From the NCBI GenBank assembly GCA_964598565.1, contig CAZRCG010000001.1, positions 248,001-312,000 of the forward strand: a stretch of DNA of 64,000 bases, read 5' to 3'. The stretch comes from CAZRCG01 sp964598565. Lineage in GTDB: Bacteria > Bdellovibrionota > UBA2394. Below, piece after piece: positions 16,784-26,538 of this stretch. The translations under genes were made by a program, and so were the position numbers. The notes beneath the pieces were generated by a model, which worked only from the letters and a program-made list of their open reading frames with translations, did no database searches and was not told the DNA's origin. Each line of letters starts with the position of its first letter. Position 1 is the first letter of the stretch.

Positions 16784-18124
16784 ATGTACCATAACGCCAA
16801 TCGATTTTTTGTTTTAAGCTGCACCATTCTAATACTGGCAGGCCAACCAGTTTCTGCAGCCACTAACCAGGCAGTAGAAGCCTTCGACCCCTGTCAAGCC
16901 GCCCTCGATGGCCTAGCTAACCAATCAGTGCCTCATGGTAGCTCGTGGATTCCCTTCGGCGGACCAAACCCAGGCATTGGGGCTCAAACAGCGAATCTCA
17001 TGGCCGCTCATCTACCGGTCTTCGGCCCTGTTGTCGAGCTGGCGATACCGGCGCGACTCGAAGTGAATCCAAATCAATCTCAACAATTTGCAGATGGTCA
17101 ACAAAACGCATTTACCGACTTTGGTAATTTTAACACAGCCCCCTTTGTAGTTCTCTTTTCAAGGCCTAGAGATGAGTCTGGTATGGGGGAGCTCGTTATA
17201 TTATTTCGTAGCAATAACCAATTCGATCTAAATTTTGAATCTCTTGAGGTGAAACTTCCACATCAAAAGCCGTTCACCATTGACAGAGATGAAACACCTT
17301 CGAGCCGACATCAGTACCACCAAGATTTGTCTTACAGCGAAATAAAAAAGTTAGGCTGGTTTGAAACCACCGACGCTCAGCCACTTCTCTTTCGCCCTGA
17401 AGGCTGGAATGACTGGTTTTCCGTTCAGTTCCCTCAAGCTTATTTGCCCATAGATAAGGTTCTGCCGCAAATTCCTTTATTGTATAGAACTCTTCCGAGC
17501 CACCATGGGAGTGTGGATTCTAACCCGCGGTCGATCGAAGATCCTCTGCGATTTTCGGGTTCTCATTGGTTCGAAATGTTAATAGCTTCACAAGGGAAAA
17601 ATGAATTTTTATTTGGCAGGATACCCTTGAACGATAGAATCCATGGCACCTATTTGCCCACACATGGAGGCCCTTCCGTAGCGACTGCAAGGGGTGGAGC
17701 TTGGTTGAGCTATCGAGAGGGATTTCCCTTTAAAATTGTCTACTTCGCTCAGGACGCTCGTGAACCTACCGATGAAGCCAAAGAAGGTGTTGTAACCGGC
17801 TCGGGCCCCCACTTAATCGGTGCCAGGGGAGAAATTCTCGTCAATTCACTTATGCATGACGGAGGCTTAAATGGGGCAGTTCTTACAGCGCTAGGTTTTT
17901 TAAGACCCGATCAAGGCCCTAACGGTGAATCGCTAGCCTATCGATCGACATTGACGCATCAGTGGATGGCTCGCTGGCTCATGCCCGACACTCTTTTTGT
18001 CGCTCCTCAGTGGTCATACCACTGGCATATGACACCCACCGCCGATAATGCTGCAGGTCTTGTTGTCTGGACTCCTCCACTGGTACCAAGCCCCGCGGCA
18101 CCGTTTGGATTTCCTCCCCAGTAA
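16784..18124 (+). CDS. Unknown secreted protein, 446 aa
   Basis: ATG start; signal peptide residues ~1-26 (FFVLSCTILILAGQPVSAA). The mature protein has one cysteine (FDPCQAALDG), many aromatic residues and Pro/Gly turns, and blocks such as NGAVLTALGFLRPDQG that suggest a globular, mostly beta protein. The C-terminus is Pro-rich (WTPPLVPSPAAPFGFPPQ). I do not recognise a family. It converges with the beta-helix lipoprotein gene 58 bp downstream. Confidence 0.65.
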   Translation: MYHNANRFFVLSCTILILAGQPVSAATNQAVEAFDPCQAALDGLANQSVPHGSSWIPFGGPNPGIGAQTANLMAAHLPVFGPVVELAIPARLEVNPNQSQQFADGQQNAFTDFGNFNTAPFVVLFSRPRDESGMGELVILFRSNNQFDLNFESLEVKLPHQKPFTIDRDETPSSRHQYHQDLSYSEIKKLGWFETTDAQPLLFRPEGWNDWFSVQFPQAYLPIDKVLPQIPLLYRTLPSHHGSVDSNPRSIEDPLRFSGSHWFEMLIASQGKNEFLFGRIPLNDRIHGTYLPTHGGPSVATARGGAWLSYREGFPFKIVYFAQDAREPTDEAKEGVVTGSGPHLIGARGEILVNSLMHDGGLNGAVLTALGFLRPDQGPNGESLAYRSTLTHQWMARWLMPDTLFVAPQWSYHWHMTPTADNAAGLVVWTPPLVPSPAAPFGFPPQ

Positions 18125-18182
18125 GACCTAACGATGAGCAAAGCGAACGGCCTCGCAACAAAACCACTTTTCGGATGGGTTC

Positions 18183-20543
18183 TTATTCAAAAGGGCAAGA
18201 CTCGCTTGACAAAGAAAAGCTTCCATCTTTGATGGGCCCCAACCGAACATTCTTTCCGGCCTGATCGGTGAGCTCTACTTCCCAAAGACGCAAGAGGCTG
18301 ACGAGAGTTCCTTTTTCGTCGCGATTCTCACACAACTGTGAGCTGGCAAGATCCATTTCACGAGACAAAACTAAATTGCCATCTTTATAACCCTTGATCT
18401 GCGATACACGAATCTTGCCCGAATTACAAAATTGACCATTTCCGCCAAGATCGGGAATCTGCGAATCAATCAAATTTTTTGAAATCTCCACAGAGCCCGA
18501 GACTCCCGCGAGATAGATACCGATCCTATCCGTTTGGCACGCATGGCTCGCGCCCTCCACATTAAAGGGAGACATCACTAATTCGTTTGATCGCACTCGA
18601 ATATCTCGAAGGCCTCTAAAGAATATGTCACTATTGTCACGCGATGGATCAGAGTCTCTCACTTGATTGTCTGATTGAAGTCCGATCCCGGCCCCCCAGC
18701 GATGAGTCTCTCCATTCTCAATATTGATGAATATTTTGTTATTTCTAATCTCGATATTCTCGTAAGCGGTGGTCGCTATGGCTCCTACTTGAAATAAAAT
18801 GCCTTCATTCGTATCGACAAAGGTATTACCTTCAATCAAGAAATTTTTTGCCTTCGTTGTATCAGCAAAATAGGATTTTGAGACGTTAAGCGTATAGTTG
18901 CCTGCGACGCGGCCTCCATCGGTCTGGTACATTGATAGACACTGCAAGCGGTTCTCCTCTAAAACTTTTTTGCGATAAGACGCCGGCTCTTGTCCTGTGG
19001 GTTGCCCCGCCCAAAGATGAGCAGGATCCGACGACACGAGACACGAGTTGCCAATAAGCTCGCCTCCACGAAGAAAATGAAAGGTATTGTTGGGCTGGTT
19101 AAACCATGCTTTTTTCATACCCCCTGAAACCATAAAAATGGTGGTTAAACCTAAATGACCCGAAGGAATCCCCCACGCCGCTGGGCCAATATATCGAGAG
19201 TGCGCAATGCGTGAGCCGAAATAATACCCCGACTCGACTTGGGATAAAATGGGACCTCGTATGGCAGCCCCAAAAGACTCTCCAGGCGGATCTTGGTACG
19301 GTATACTCCAAACTTCACCGGCGATGGGCAGACCAAAATGATCGGTGCCTAAATCACGCAGCTCTACTCGCTCGATGACACTGTAACTACCATAGATAGC
19401 AATGCCGTGAACCACCATCTTCACGGGATGTTGCGTCGCCGGATCTTTCATTCGATTAATCTTCGAGAAATTTCCCACAAGACTCAGATCTAAGATCTTT
19501 TGATTATGGTATGCGCGAACGCTTTCTGCACCAGCTGCCTGGCGACCCGCCTCATCGCCGCGACCAAGAATCATCGACACATAGCCAACATCGGCAGGAT
19601 GTACTCCCGAAAACTCTGGCCTGCGAGTGTCTAAAATGAGTCGAGTTTGTAAACCACTGCCCCGAAGAGTCCAATTGTTCTCGATAAGAAAATTTCGGTC
19701 CGAGAGTTTCCAGGGTAATAACTTTCGCGTCGTGAGATCAATAGGACGAACATAGGTTGTTCCTTGAACAAGAAAATGCCCTGGCAAAAGCCGAATAAGT
19801 GTTGGAGCAAACTCGCCTGATTTTGGGTCTTTCGGTAGAGAGAGATTACCTTTCGAAAGGCTTGCAATAGCTTTATCAAGAGCTCCGATATCGCGCGATG
19901 TATTCACCGTAATCTTTTGATATTCGTATGCGTCGGCAGGAAATATCGCCGCACTTGACTCTTCTCGAATATAGATCTTGTTGTTTCTAAATCTTACTTG
20001 AAGGCGAGAAGCCCCCACAAAGTTTTCTAAAGTAAAACTCAGTTCTCCATTGTATCCATAAAAGGTGTCTACGTAGTGCCAAGAATCTTCAGCACTCTTT
20101 CGCACTTCGAGAATATAGGGCAATCGGGCAACACCAAACCATTTGTAAGAGAAAGTGCCTTCAAGACTAGGTTCAAGTTCAAAAAAATCGGCATCCGCTA
20201 CCAACGGATTTGTCCCCAGAAGAAATTCATCAAGGTTAGAGACCCCGTCGTTATCCAGATCATTTGACGGGTTGAGGTCGACCAAATTTATTTGAGCCGC
20301 ATAGTAGAGCTCCCACCCGTTCTCGAGACTATCCCCATCAGAATCCCTGGCCGCCGCTAAAGTTTCAAGGTCTCCAGGAGTAATAAAGGGGTCCTCTTTC
20401 TCTTTCTCTTTAGCTGGCTCTGTATCGAGAACTATATTGCGAGGAACAATTCTTCGTTCTGATTCAGACGACGAACAGGCCGTCAAAAGGCTTGCCGTGA
20501 TCATCATGAGAAAAAGCTCTTTGAAGTGATAGCATAGTCGCAT
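18183..20543 (-). CDS. Large lipoprotein with Ca-binding TSP3-like repeats and predicted parallel beta-helix
   Basis: The lipobox LTAC is at about residue 23 after a hydrophobic signal (FLMMITASLL), so the mature N-terminal Cys should be lipidated. A Lys/Glu linker follows, then thrombospondin-type-3-like calcium motifs DSDGDSLENG and DLDNDGVSNLDEFLLGTNP. The long C-terminal region has many short Asn-rich turns (IEGNTFVDTNEG, IEIRNNKIFINIEN, VRSNELVMSP), the pattern of right-handed beta-helix (NosD/pectate-lyase-like) proteins. I start at ATG 20543; a TTG six codons upstream is open but less likely. Probably surface- or periplasm-exposed and perhaps polysaccharide-binding; no catalytic residues identified. 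Confidence 0.75.
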   Translation of the reverse strand: MRLCYHFKELFLMMITASLLTACSSSESERRIVPRNIVLDTEPAKEKEKEDPFITPGDLETLAAARDSDGDSLENGWELYYAAQINLVDLNPSNDLDNDGVSNLDEFLLGTNPLVADADFFELEPSLEGTFSYKWFGVARLPYILEVRKSAEDSWHYVDTFYGYNGELSFTLENFVGASRLQVRFRNNKIYIREESSAAIFPADAYEYQKITVNTSRDIGALDKAIASLSKGNLSLPKDPKSGEFAPTLIRLLPGHFLVQGTTYVRPIDLTTRKLLPWKLSDRNFLIENNWTLRGSGLQTRLILDTRRPEFSGVHPADVGYVSMILGRGDEAGRQAAGAESVRAYHNQKILDLSLVGNFSKINRMKDPATQHPVKMVVHGIAIYGSYSVIERVELRDLGTDHFGLPIAGEVWSIPYQDPPGESFGAAIRGPILSQVESGYYFGSRIAHSRYIGPAAWGIPSGHLGLTTIFMVSGGMKKAWFNQPNNTFHFLRGGELIGNSCLVSSDPAHLWAGQPTGQEPASYRKKVLEENRLQCLSMYQTDGGRVAGNYTLNVSKSYFADTTKAKNFLIEGNTFVDTNEGILFQVGAIATTAYENIEIRNNKIFINIENGETHRWGAGIGLQSDNQVRDSDPSRDNSDIFFRGLRDIRVRSNELVMSPFNVEGASHACQTDRIGIYLAGVSGSVEISKNLIDSQIPDLGGNGQFCNSGKIRVSQIKGYKDGNLVLSREMDLASSQLCENRDEKGTLVSLLRLWEVELTDQAGKNVRLGPIKDGSFSLSSESCPFE

Positions 20544-20720
20544 GCCCCCATCAGAGTGCAAACCCCATGCCCAGCGAAACCCTGATTTAGATCGAGATTA
20601 CAGCACCTACAGGCCTATGACCCGCTTAGATATGCATTGTTTGCAAGGTAAAACATCACCAGACGTAGCTTTAGAAGTTTCTGCTTCTCGTCTGGCATCG
20701 CTTGAGAATACTCTCGTTCT

Positions 20721-21938
20721 ATGAAAAAAGTTTCAGTTAAGAATTCTGTAGTTGAGCTCGATGGCGATGAAATGACCCGTATTCTTTGGGCATGGATTAA
20801 AGAAAAACTTGTTTTGCCCTACCTAGATTTAAAAATTGAATACTTTGACCTTGGCTTACCTTACCGCGACAAAACAAAAGATAAGGTTACCATTGAGGCC
20901 GCCGAAGCTATCAAGAGAGTCGGCGTCGGCATCAAATGCGCCACCATTACTCCTGACGAAGCGCGCGTTGCAGAATTTGGCCTCTCAGAAATGTGGAAAT
21001 CCCCGAACGGAACGATTCGTAATATTCTGGACGGTACGGTTTTTCGTGAACCGATTGTGTGTAAGAATATTCCGAGGCTTGTGCCCAATTGGAATAAGCC
21101 TATTTGCATTGGTCGCCATGCATTTGGCGATCAATATCGTGCCACCGATTTCATCACCAAGGGACGTGGGAAACTCACTATTACGTATACGCCTGATAAT
21201 GGCAGCCCGCAGTCTTACGAGGTCTATCAGTTTAAGGGCGATGGAGTCGCGCTCGCCATGTACAATACCGATGAATCGATTCGCGGCTTTGCAAGGGCGT
21301 GTTTTTCGATGGCTCTGATGAAAGGCTGGCCTCTTTATCTCTCAACAAAAAATACCATTCTTAAAAAATATGACGGTCGCTTTAAAGATATCTTTCAAGA
21401 GATTTACGATGCCGACTACAAAGCCAAGGGTGTGCATTACGAGCATCGGCTTATCGATGATATGGTGGCTTCAGCTCTTAAATGGGAAGGAGCTTTTGTA
21501 TGGGCCTGCAAAAATTATGATGGCGATGTGCAGTCCGATACCGTGGCGCAGGGCTTTGGTTCGCTAGGCTTGATGACCTCAGTGCTGATTACGCCCGACG
21601 GTAAGGTCATGGAAGCTGAAGCAGCTCATGGTACCGTAACACGGCATTACCGCGACTACCAAGCTGGCAAGAAGACCTCTACCAATCCCATAGCATCCAT
21701 TTTTGCGTGGACAAGAGGCCTGAAGTTTAGAGCGGAGCTCGATTCTAATGCCGAGCTGAAAAAGTTTTGCGAAACACTCGAGGACGTCTGCGTTTCAACC
21801 GTCGAATCGGGCAAAATGACGAAAGATTTGGCGGTCTGCATTTACGGCACAAAAACGGAGCCTCAGCACTATTTGAGTAGCGAAGACTTCTTAGATGCTC
21901 TCGACCAAAATATGAGAGCCCGGTGGTCATCTGATTAA
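20721..21938 (+). CDS. icd: NADP-dependent isocitrate dehydrogenase, eukaryotic-like subfamily
   Basis: TCA-cycle enzyme converting isocitrate to 2-oxoglutarate with NADP. 405 aa, beginning KNSVVELDGDEMTRILW, characteristic of the homodimeric type found in mitochondria and some bacteria, not the E. coli type. The substrate loop SPNGTIRNILDGTVFREPI carries the conserved Ser/Asn/Arg, the metal-binding aspartates are in YDGDVQSD, and NADP is bound by AEAAHGTVTRHYRDYQ. The gene appears complete. It is preceded by 159-177 bp shared with the divergent lipoprotein gene. Confidence 0.95.
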   Translation: MKKVSVKNSVVELDGDEMTRILWAWIKEKLVLPYLDLKIEYFDLGLPYRDKTKDKVTIEAAEAIKRVGVGIKCATITPDEARVAEFGLSEMWKSPNGTIRNILDGTVFREPIVCKNIPRLVPNWNKPICIGRHAFGDQYRATDFITKGRGKLTITYTPDNGSPQSYEVYQFKGDGVALAMYNTDESIRGFARACFSMALMKGWPLYLSTKNTILKKYDGRFKDIFQEIYDADYKAKGVHYEHRLIDDMVASALKWEGAFVWACKNYDGDVQSDTVAQGFGSLGLMTSVLITPDGKVMEAEAAHGTVTRHYRDYQAGKKTSTNPIASIFAWTRGLKFRAELDSNAELKKFCETLEDVCVSTVESGKMTKDLAVCIYGTKTEPQHYLSSEDFLDALDQNMRARWSSD

Positions 21939-22136
21939 AAATCCATCCGAAGAGCGGAGATTTATTGCGGCCGGAGGTTGTCTTATCGGGTGGCCAGGGG
22001 TCGTCTGGATTTCTTTCACCCTGCATCCTTGTCTTTTAAAGCTTTTTGCCCGTTCTCGGGCGGTTAAATATTTTCGAGCCCCGACCACGTGACAGAATTG
22101 GCACTTTGGCGTAGCACACCCAGATGAGGAGACTCC

Positions 22137-22676
22137 ATGATTAAACTAAGAACCCTGGTTCTGGCTTTGGCTAGCATTGGAACTGTGAGTGCTAGCTCCG
22201 ATTTTCCCTTCAATTCGAACCAACCCAGCCTAGCTCCCCTCTTGAAGCTCGTACGCTCGTTGCAACTGCATAAAGCTCCACAAGCGAATGAGATAAGCCT
22301 GCTTCATGATGATGCGATCCATCTCCGTGAGACAATTTTTGATATAACAATGAGACAAAGGCTGCGCCAAACTCTGTTGAATACTTTTGTAGAGGAACGA
22401 CGATCGGGGCCTGTAGAAAACTTTCTTTGGGTTCCGACGAAAGATTTTAAAGCCGCTGCCCCGACTGTCAGTGAAGATAGTTTGACCGATCCAACGTCGA
22501 ACGGATTACAAATATTTAAGTCCGATAAGACTTATGTTTTTACCCGGATTTCAGACGGCCTCATCATCGAGGCCCGGATGAAGGGTAAAGCGAGTCGCAT
22601 AGAAGGTGGTTTATCGAAAGAAATTGAAAACACCTGGAGTCTTGTCGAACTCGCGATCTCAGGAGTAAAAAAATGA
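22137..22676 (+). CDS. Unknown exported protein, 179 aa
   Basis: ATG preceded by GAGGAG at about 7 nt. Signal peptide MIKLRTLVLALASIGTVSAS. The mature region is mixed alpha/beta with no cysteine and no recognised motif. The 3' end overlaps the oxidoreductase by 4 bp (ATGA), so it is the first gene of the run leading into the riboflavin genes. Function unknown. Confidence 0.7.
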   Translation: MIKLRTLVLALASIGTVSASSDFPFNSNQPSLAPLLKLVRSLQLHKAPQANEISLLHDDAIHLRETIFDITMRQRLRQTLLNTFVEERRSGPVENFLWVPTKDFKAAAPTVSEDSLTDPTSNGLQIFKSDKTYVFTRISDGLIIEARMKGKASRIEGGLSKEIENTWSLVELAISGVKK

Positions 22677-23662
22677 ATCCGCTTATTGTTGGCCATGGCT
22701 TAGCGGGTCAAGCGATTGAAACGGCGCTTTCGATTGTAAAAGCTCTCGAGCCAGATTTGCCGCTCGGTGAGATAAAATTTGCCGATCGAAATCTATCGCC
22801 TCTCGATAATTTGAAGGCTCGTGAAAGAACCATTCCATTTATAGCGAATCCTCATGGGCTTCACACACCGTGGCTGCTTGCGACGCAAGACTTAGACATT
22901 CCCATGGTGTTTTGTGAAAAGCCAATCGCTGTAAGCCAGGAACAACTCAACAGCCTCAAGAACCTACGAACCAGAGTAGCGGTATTTCATGGCTACCGCA
23001 TGATGTGGGGCCCTCAAACCATGAAGCGCATGATTGACCAAGGTGAAATTGGCAAAGTTTTTGGAGTCGAATGTCGTTATTGGCAGGCCTCGCAGGCTGG
23101 GAAGTATTTAGATAAGTCAGACGATCGAAGTCAGTGGAAATCGACAGTGGAACTAGCAGGCCCCTGCGATGTCTTATTAGATCTGGGCACTCATTGGGTC
23201 GATCTTGTTCGCTTTCTGTGGACAAGTCCTGTCTCAGAGACAAGTATTCAAAAGTTTTATCCTCATACCAGCTCGCCCTATCGCGATTCGCACGTCACCT
23301 TTCACTTCACCGGAAGCGACGATTCCTACGCGATGGGCTCTGCTTCAAAATCGGCTCATGGAGCCGGCAATGAATTAGATATTACCGTGCTCGGATCTCG
23401 CCGTAGTCTGACATGGAAATTCTCGGATCCCGATCGGCTTGAAATGGGTCAAGGTCGGGAGCGACTGACAATCACCAGAACGCGTCGCGACGTCGGCTCC
23501 TCACTGCCCTCCTTTCATTCATTGGGGTGGATTGAAGGCTATGTGGAGACGATACGACAGGGACTGCGTGAAATGATAACCAAGGAGACCGGGCAGTATC
23601 CGTCGTTAAGCGATTCTTTAGCGACACTTTCGTTGCTGCTTAATTCGTCGTCCAGAGACTAG
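22673..23662 (+). CDS. Gfo/Idh/MocA-family oxidoreductase
   Basis: NAD(P)-binding Rossmann protein acting on a sugar or related polyol. N-terminal GHGLAGQAIE replaces the usual GxGxxG, followed by PHGLHTPW and the catalytic-lysine motif VFCEKPIAVS (EKP), diagnostic of the family. The C-terminal alpha/beta domain includes GPCDVLLDLGTHWVDLVRFL, equivalent to the family's GGG-x-x-x-D-x-G-x-H-x-x-D segment. 329 aa is normal. Start is coupled by ATGA to the upstream gene and the stop is 8 nt from ribD. Its substrate is not deducible. Confidence 0.85.
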   Translation: MNPLIVGHGLAGQAIETALSIVKALEPDLPLGEIKFADRNLSPLDNLKARERTIPFIANPHGLHTPWLLATQDLDIPMVFCEKPIAVSQEQLNSLKNLRTRVAVFHGYRMMWGPQTMKRMIDQGEIGKVFGVECRYWQASQAGKYLDKSDDRSQWKSTVELAGPCDVLLDLGTHWVDLVRFLWTSPVSETSIQKFYPHTSSPYRDSHVTFHFTGSDDSYAMGSASKSAHGAGNELDITVLGSRRSLTWKFSDPDRLEMGQGRERLTITRTRRDVGSSLPSFHSLGWIEGYVETIRQGLREMITKETGQYPSLSDSLATLSLLLNSSSRD

Positions 23663-23670
23663 GAATATAG

Positions 23671-24771
23671 GTGATGAGCGACCTTGAGCATTTCATGCGT
23701 CGGGCTCTTGATCTTGCCAATTTGCCGAGCCGCAGTCTTTTACCCAATCCTCGCGTGGGAGCCGTCATCGTCAGAAAGGGCCGTATTATCGCCGAAGGTC
23801 TTCATGCCGGTCCGGGCCAAAAGCATGCAGAAATGGTGGCGCTTGAAAGGGCCTATCAAGGTCTGTCAGCCAAGAAACGAAAATCCTTAGCCCCCTTTTC
23901 GGACTGCCAACTGTTTGTAACACTCGAACCCTGTTGCCACCTCAATAAGCGCACCCCGCCCTGTTGCCCCGCCGTCATTCAAGCGGGCTTTTCGCACGTG
24001 ATCGTGGCTCATCAAGATCCGAATCCTGCCGTTTCTGGTCGAGGCGTAAAGGCGCTGAAGCGAGCCGGAATCAAAGTAACCACCGGCATCCTTCAAGATG
24101 AGGCCTTACAGATCAATCAAGCTTTTATCAAGAACCAGCAAATGGGCCTCCCTTATATCACCGTCAAAGTAGCGATGACCTTCGACGGCAAATTGCATGA
24201 CGATTTTTCAAAATCAAAATGGATTAGTTCAGAAGCCTCCCGCATCGACGTACACGAGCAGCGATCTCGAGCTCAGGCCATCGGTATCGGCGCCACAACG
24301 CTTCGAACCGACAATCCTCGGCTGGATTCTCGTCTCACTGGAGACAAGCGAATGCCATCGACAGTCGTCGTATTTGGGAAGCTCTCCGAGAAAGATCTGG
24401 GCAAAAGTCGTTTGGGTCGTCGCATGCCGAGAGACCAGATTATTATGGTCGAAATGCTCTCAAAGACCCACTTACGGCGACTCTACAAAGACCATGGGAT
24501 CCATGAGCTCTTTGTCGAAGCAGGCCCCCGATTGGCCTCGCAGTGGCTTCGACAGCGACTCGCCGATCGGCTGGTTATCTACTACGGAAGAGGCTTTTTA
24601 GGAGGCCCCGGCAAGGGGGCATTGGGCCAAGACTGGGGCTTGCGACGGCTCTCACAATCGATTAGCTTCCAGCCTCAAGAGGCTCGCCTCTTAGGAAGCG
24701 ACTGCAAAATTTCAGGAACTTTTCATGTTTACCGGCCTCATACAAACCCTAGGAACCGTAGAATCCTTTGA
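23671..24771 (+). CDS. ribD: Riboflavin biosynthesis deaminase/reductase RibD
   Basis: Bifunctional: deaminates the pyrimidine product of GTP cyclohydrolase II and reduces the ribosyl side chain. The N-terminal cytidine-deaminase-like domain has NPRVGAVIV, the zinc site HAEMVAL and LEPCCHLNKRTPPCC. The C-terminal DHFR-like reductase starts near residue 155 (LPYITVKVAMTFDGKL; SSEASR; GIGATTLRTDNPRL). 366 aa, standard. GTG at 23671 or ATG at 23674 may initiate. The 3' end overlaps ribE by 47 bp. First gene of a ribD-ribE-ribBA-ribH block; I saw no FMN riboswitch immediately upstream. Confidence 0.95.
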   Translation: MMSDLEHFMRRALDLANLPSRSLLPNPRVGAVIVRKGRIIAEGLHAGPGQKHAEMVALERAYQGLSAKKRKSLAPFSDCQLFVTLEPCCHLNKRTPPCCPAVIQAGFSHVIVAHQDPNPAVSGRGVKALKRAGIKVTTGILQDEALQINQAFIKNQQMGLPYITVKVAMTFDGKLHDDFSKSKWISSEASRIDVHEQRSRAQAIGIGATTLRTDNPRLDSRLTGDKRMPSTVVVFGKLSEKDLGKSRLGRRMPRDQIIMVEMLSKTHLRRLYKDHGIHELFVEAGPRLASQWLRQRLADRLVIYYGRGFLGGPGKGALGQDWGLRRLSQSISFQPQEARLLGSDCKISGTFHVYRPHTNPRNRRIL

Positions 24772-25315
24772 CGAGGGAAAGCTTTGTGTCGCCTGCTCTT
24801 TGCCAGGCGATTTTAATGTGGGCCAAAGCATCGCTGTAAACGGCGTCTGTCTTTCGGCGACTCGTCTTGACACGCCTCGAATGCAGCCTGGATTTTGCGC
24901 AGATCTCTCCACAGAAACTTTCGAGAAAACCAATGCCCGTCGCTGGCAACCAGGGACGCGAGTCAATCTGGAGTGTCCCCTACGACTCAACTCGTTTGTG
25001 GGAGGGCATTTGGTTCAAGGTCATGTCGATGGCGTGGCCACTATTGAAACTATAGAGCCACTCACTTCGTTTCGTCGCATGAGCATCACGATTTCAAAAC
25101 CTCTCAGGCCCTACCTCATTGAAAAGGGCTCGATTACTCTCGATGGGGTGAGTCTTACCATCAACCGAATTTACGATGAGTCCTTCGATGTGATGCTCAT
25201 TCCCGAGACACTGGCCCAAACAACCCTAGGAGATCGCAGGCCTGGCGATCTCCTCAATATTGAAGTCGATATGCTTGGTAAGTATGTGGTTCAATCGATG
25301 AAAGGCATTTTATGA
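24725..25315 (+). CDS. ribE: Riboflavin synthase alpha chain
   Basis: Catalyses dismutation of two 6,7-dimethyl-8-ribityllumazine to riboflavin. The internal duplication of lumazine-binding domains is visible: MFTGLIQTLGTV with VGQSIAVNGVCLSAT in the first half, and GGHLVQGHVDGVATI with IEKGSITLDGVSLTIN in the second. 196 aa, slightly short but complete. Overlaps ribD and then ribBA (ATGA), implying one polycistronic message. Confidence 0.95.
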   Translation: MFTGLIQTLGTVESFDEGKLCVACSLPGDFNVGQSIAVNGVCLSATRLDTPRMQPGFCADLSTETFEKTNARRWQPGTRVNLECPLRLNSFVGGHLVQGHVDGVATIETIEPLTSFRRMSITISKPLRPYLIEKGSITLDGVSLTINRIYDESFDVMLIPETLAQTTLGDRRPGDLLNIEVDMLGKYVVQSMKGIL

Positions 25316-26538
25316 ACTTTTCGACGATCCCAGAACTGATTGCAGACCTATCCGAAGGAAAAATGATTATTCTTCTCGATGATGAAGATCGAGAGAACGA
25401 AGGCGATTTAGTATGTGCCGCCGATCGAGTGACGCCCGAGACCATCAACTTTATGGCGAAACATGGACGCGGACTCATATGTTTGGCGCTGGACGGTAGT
25501 ATTTTAGATCGTCTGCAAATTCCGATGATGGCTCGACACAACGGCTCTCGGTTTGGAACTGCTTTTACCGTGAGTATCGAAGCACGTGATGGTGTCACCA
25601 CAGGTATTTCGGCCGCAGATAGAGCCCGCACGATTCAAGTGGCCATTAATCCCCACTCTACACCCTCTGATATCGTCACTCCAGGTCACATATTTCCCCT
25701 GCGAGCCGATCGAGGTGGCGTTTTAAAACGTGCCGGGCAAACCGAAGGCGGTGTCGACCTGGCTCGTCTGGGCGGACTACAACCGGCCGCCGTGATTTGT
25801 GAAATCATGAATGACGACGGAACCATGTCGCGTCGCGATCAACTATTAGAATTTGGAAATCGCTTTGACCTTAAAGTCGGCACCATCGCCGACCTCATTC
25901 GATATCGTATGACCCACGAGTCTCTCGTTCAACGCGAAGCCCATGCGAAGTTACCTTCGCGCTTTGGCAACCAATTCTCTATTGTTGTTTTTTCGAATAT
26001 TGTGGATGACGCTCAACATTTAGCGATCGTCAAAGGCGAGATTAGCGCAGATACGCCCACTCTTGTTCGAGTACACTCGGAGTGTTTGACGGGGGATGTA
26101 TTTGGATCAAAACGCTGTGACTGCGGCGACCAGCTTCAGGCCGCCCTCGCTCAGATCGATCAAGCAGGCTCTGGAGTTTTAGTTTATATGCGCCAAGAAG
26201 GTCGTGGCATTGGTCTTATCAATAAAATCCGAGCTTACGAACTTCAAGAAGAAGGTCTCGATACCGTCGACGCCAATCACAAGCTCGGATTCGGGGCAGA
26301 CTTACGAGACTATGGCATCGGCGCTCAAATTTTATTGTCGTTGGGTGTGCGAAAAATGCGCTTGCTCACAAATAATCCACGAAAAATCGTGGGCGTCGAG
26401 GGTTACGGCCTTGAAGTGGTCGAACGCCTCGCCATTCAAACCCCAAGTCATATAGAAAATCGCGACTACCTCAGAACCAAACGAGAACGACTCGGACATT
26501 TATTGAGTGATACCACCATGGAAAGCATGCATGTCTGA
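25312..26538 (+). CDS. ribBA: Bifunctional DHBP synthase/GTP cyclohydrolase II RibBA
   Basis: Supplies both precursors of lumazine. The N-terminal ~200 residues are RibB (ILLDDEDRENEGDLVCAAD; TPETINFMAKHGRGLICLA; RAGQTEGGVDLARLGG). The C-terminal half is RibA with the zinc-binding cysteines (HSECLTGDVFGSKRCDCG), the GTP-binding loop YMRQEGRGIGL and LLTNNPRKIVGVEGYGL. 408 aa, normal length. The ribH start lies inside its final codons. Confidence 0.96.
   Translation: MNFSTIPELIADLSEGKMIILLDDEDRENEGDLVCAADRVTPETINFMAKHGRGLICLALDGSILDRLQIPMMARHNGSRFGTAFTVSIEARDGVTTGISAADRARTIQVAINPHSTPSDIVTPGHIFPLRADRGGVLKRAGQTEGGVDLARLGGLQPAAVICEIMNDDGTMSRRDQLLEFGNRFDLKVGTIADLIRYRMTHESLVQREAHAKLPSRFGNQFSIVVFSNIVDDAQHLAIVKGEISADTPTLVRVHSECLTGDVFGSKRCDCGDQLQAALAQIDQAGSGVLVYMRQEGRGIGLINKIRAYELQEEGLDTVDANHKLGFGADLRDYGIGAQILLSLGVRKMRLLTNNPRKIVGVEGYGLEVVERLAIQTPSHIENRDYLRTKRERLGHLLSDTTMESMHV

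Noticed and set aside
21939..23670. FMN riboswitch upstream of the riboflavin genes
   Set aside because: I looked for the conserved RFN core before the operon and before ribD and did not see it.
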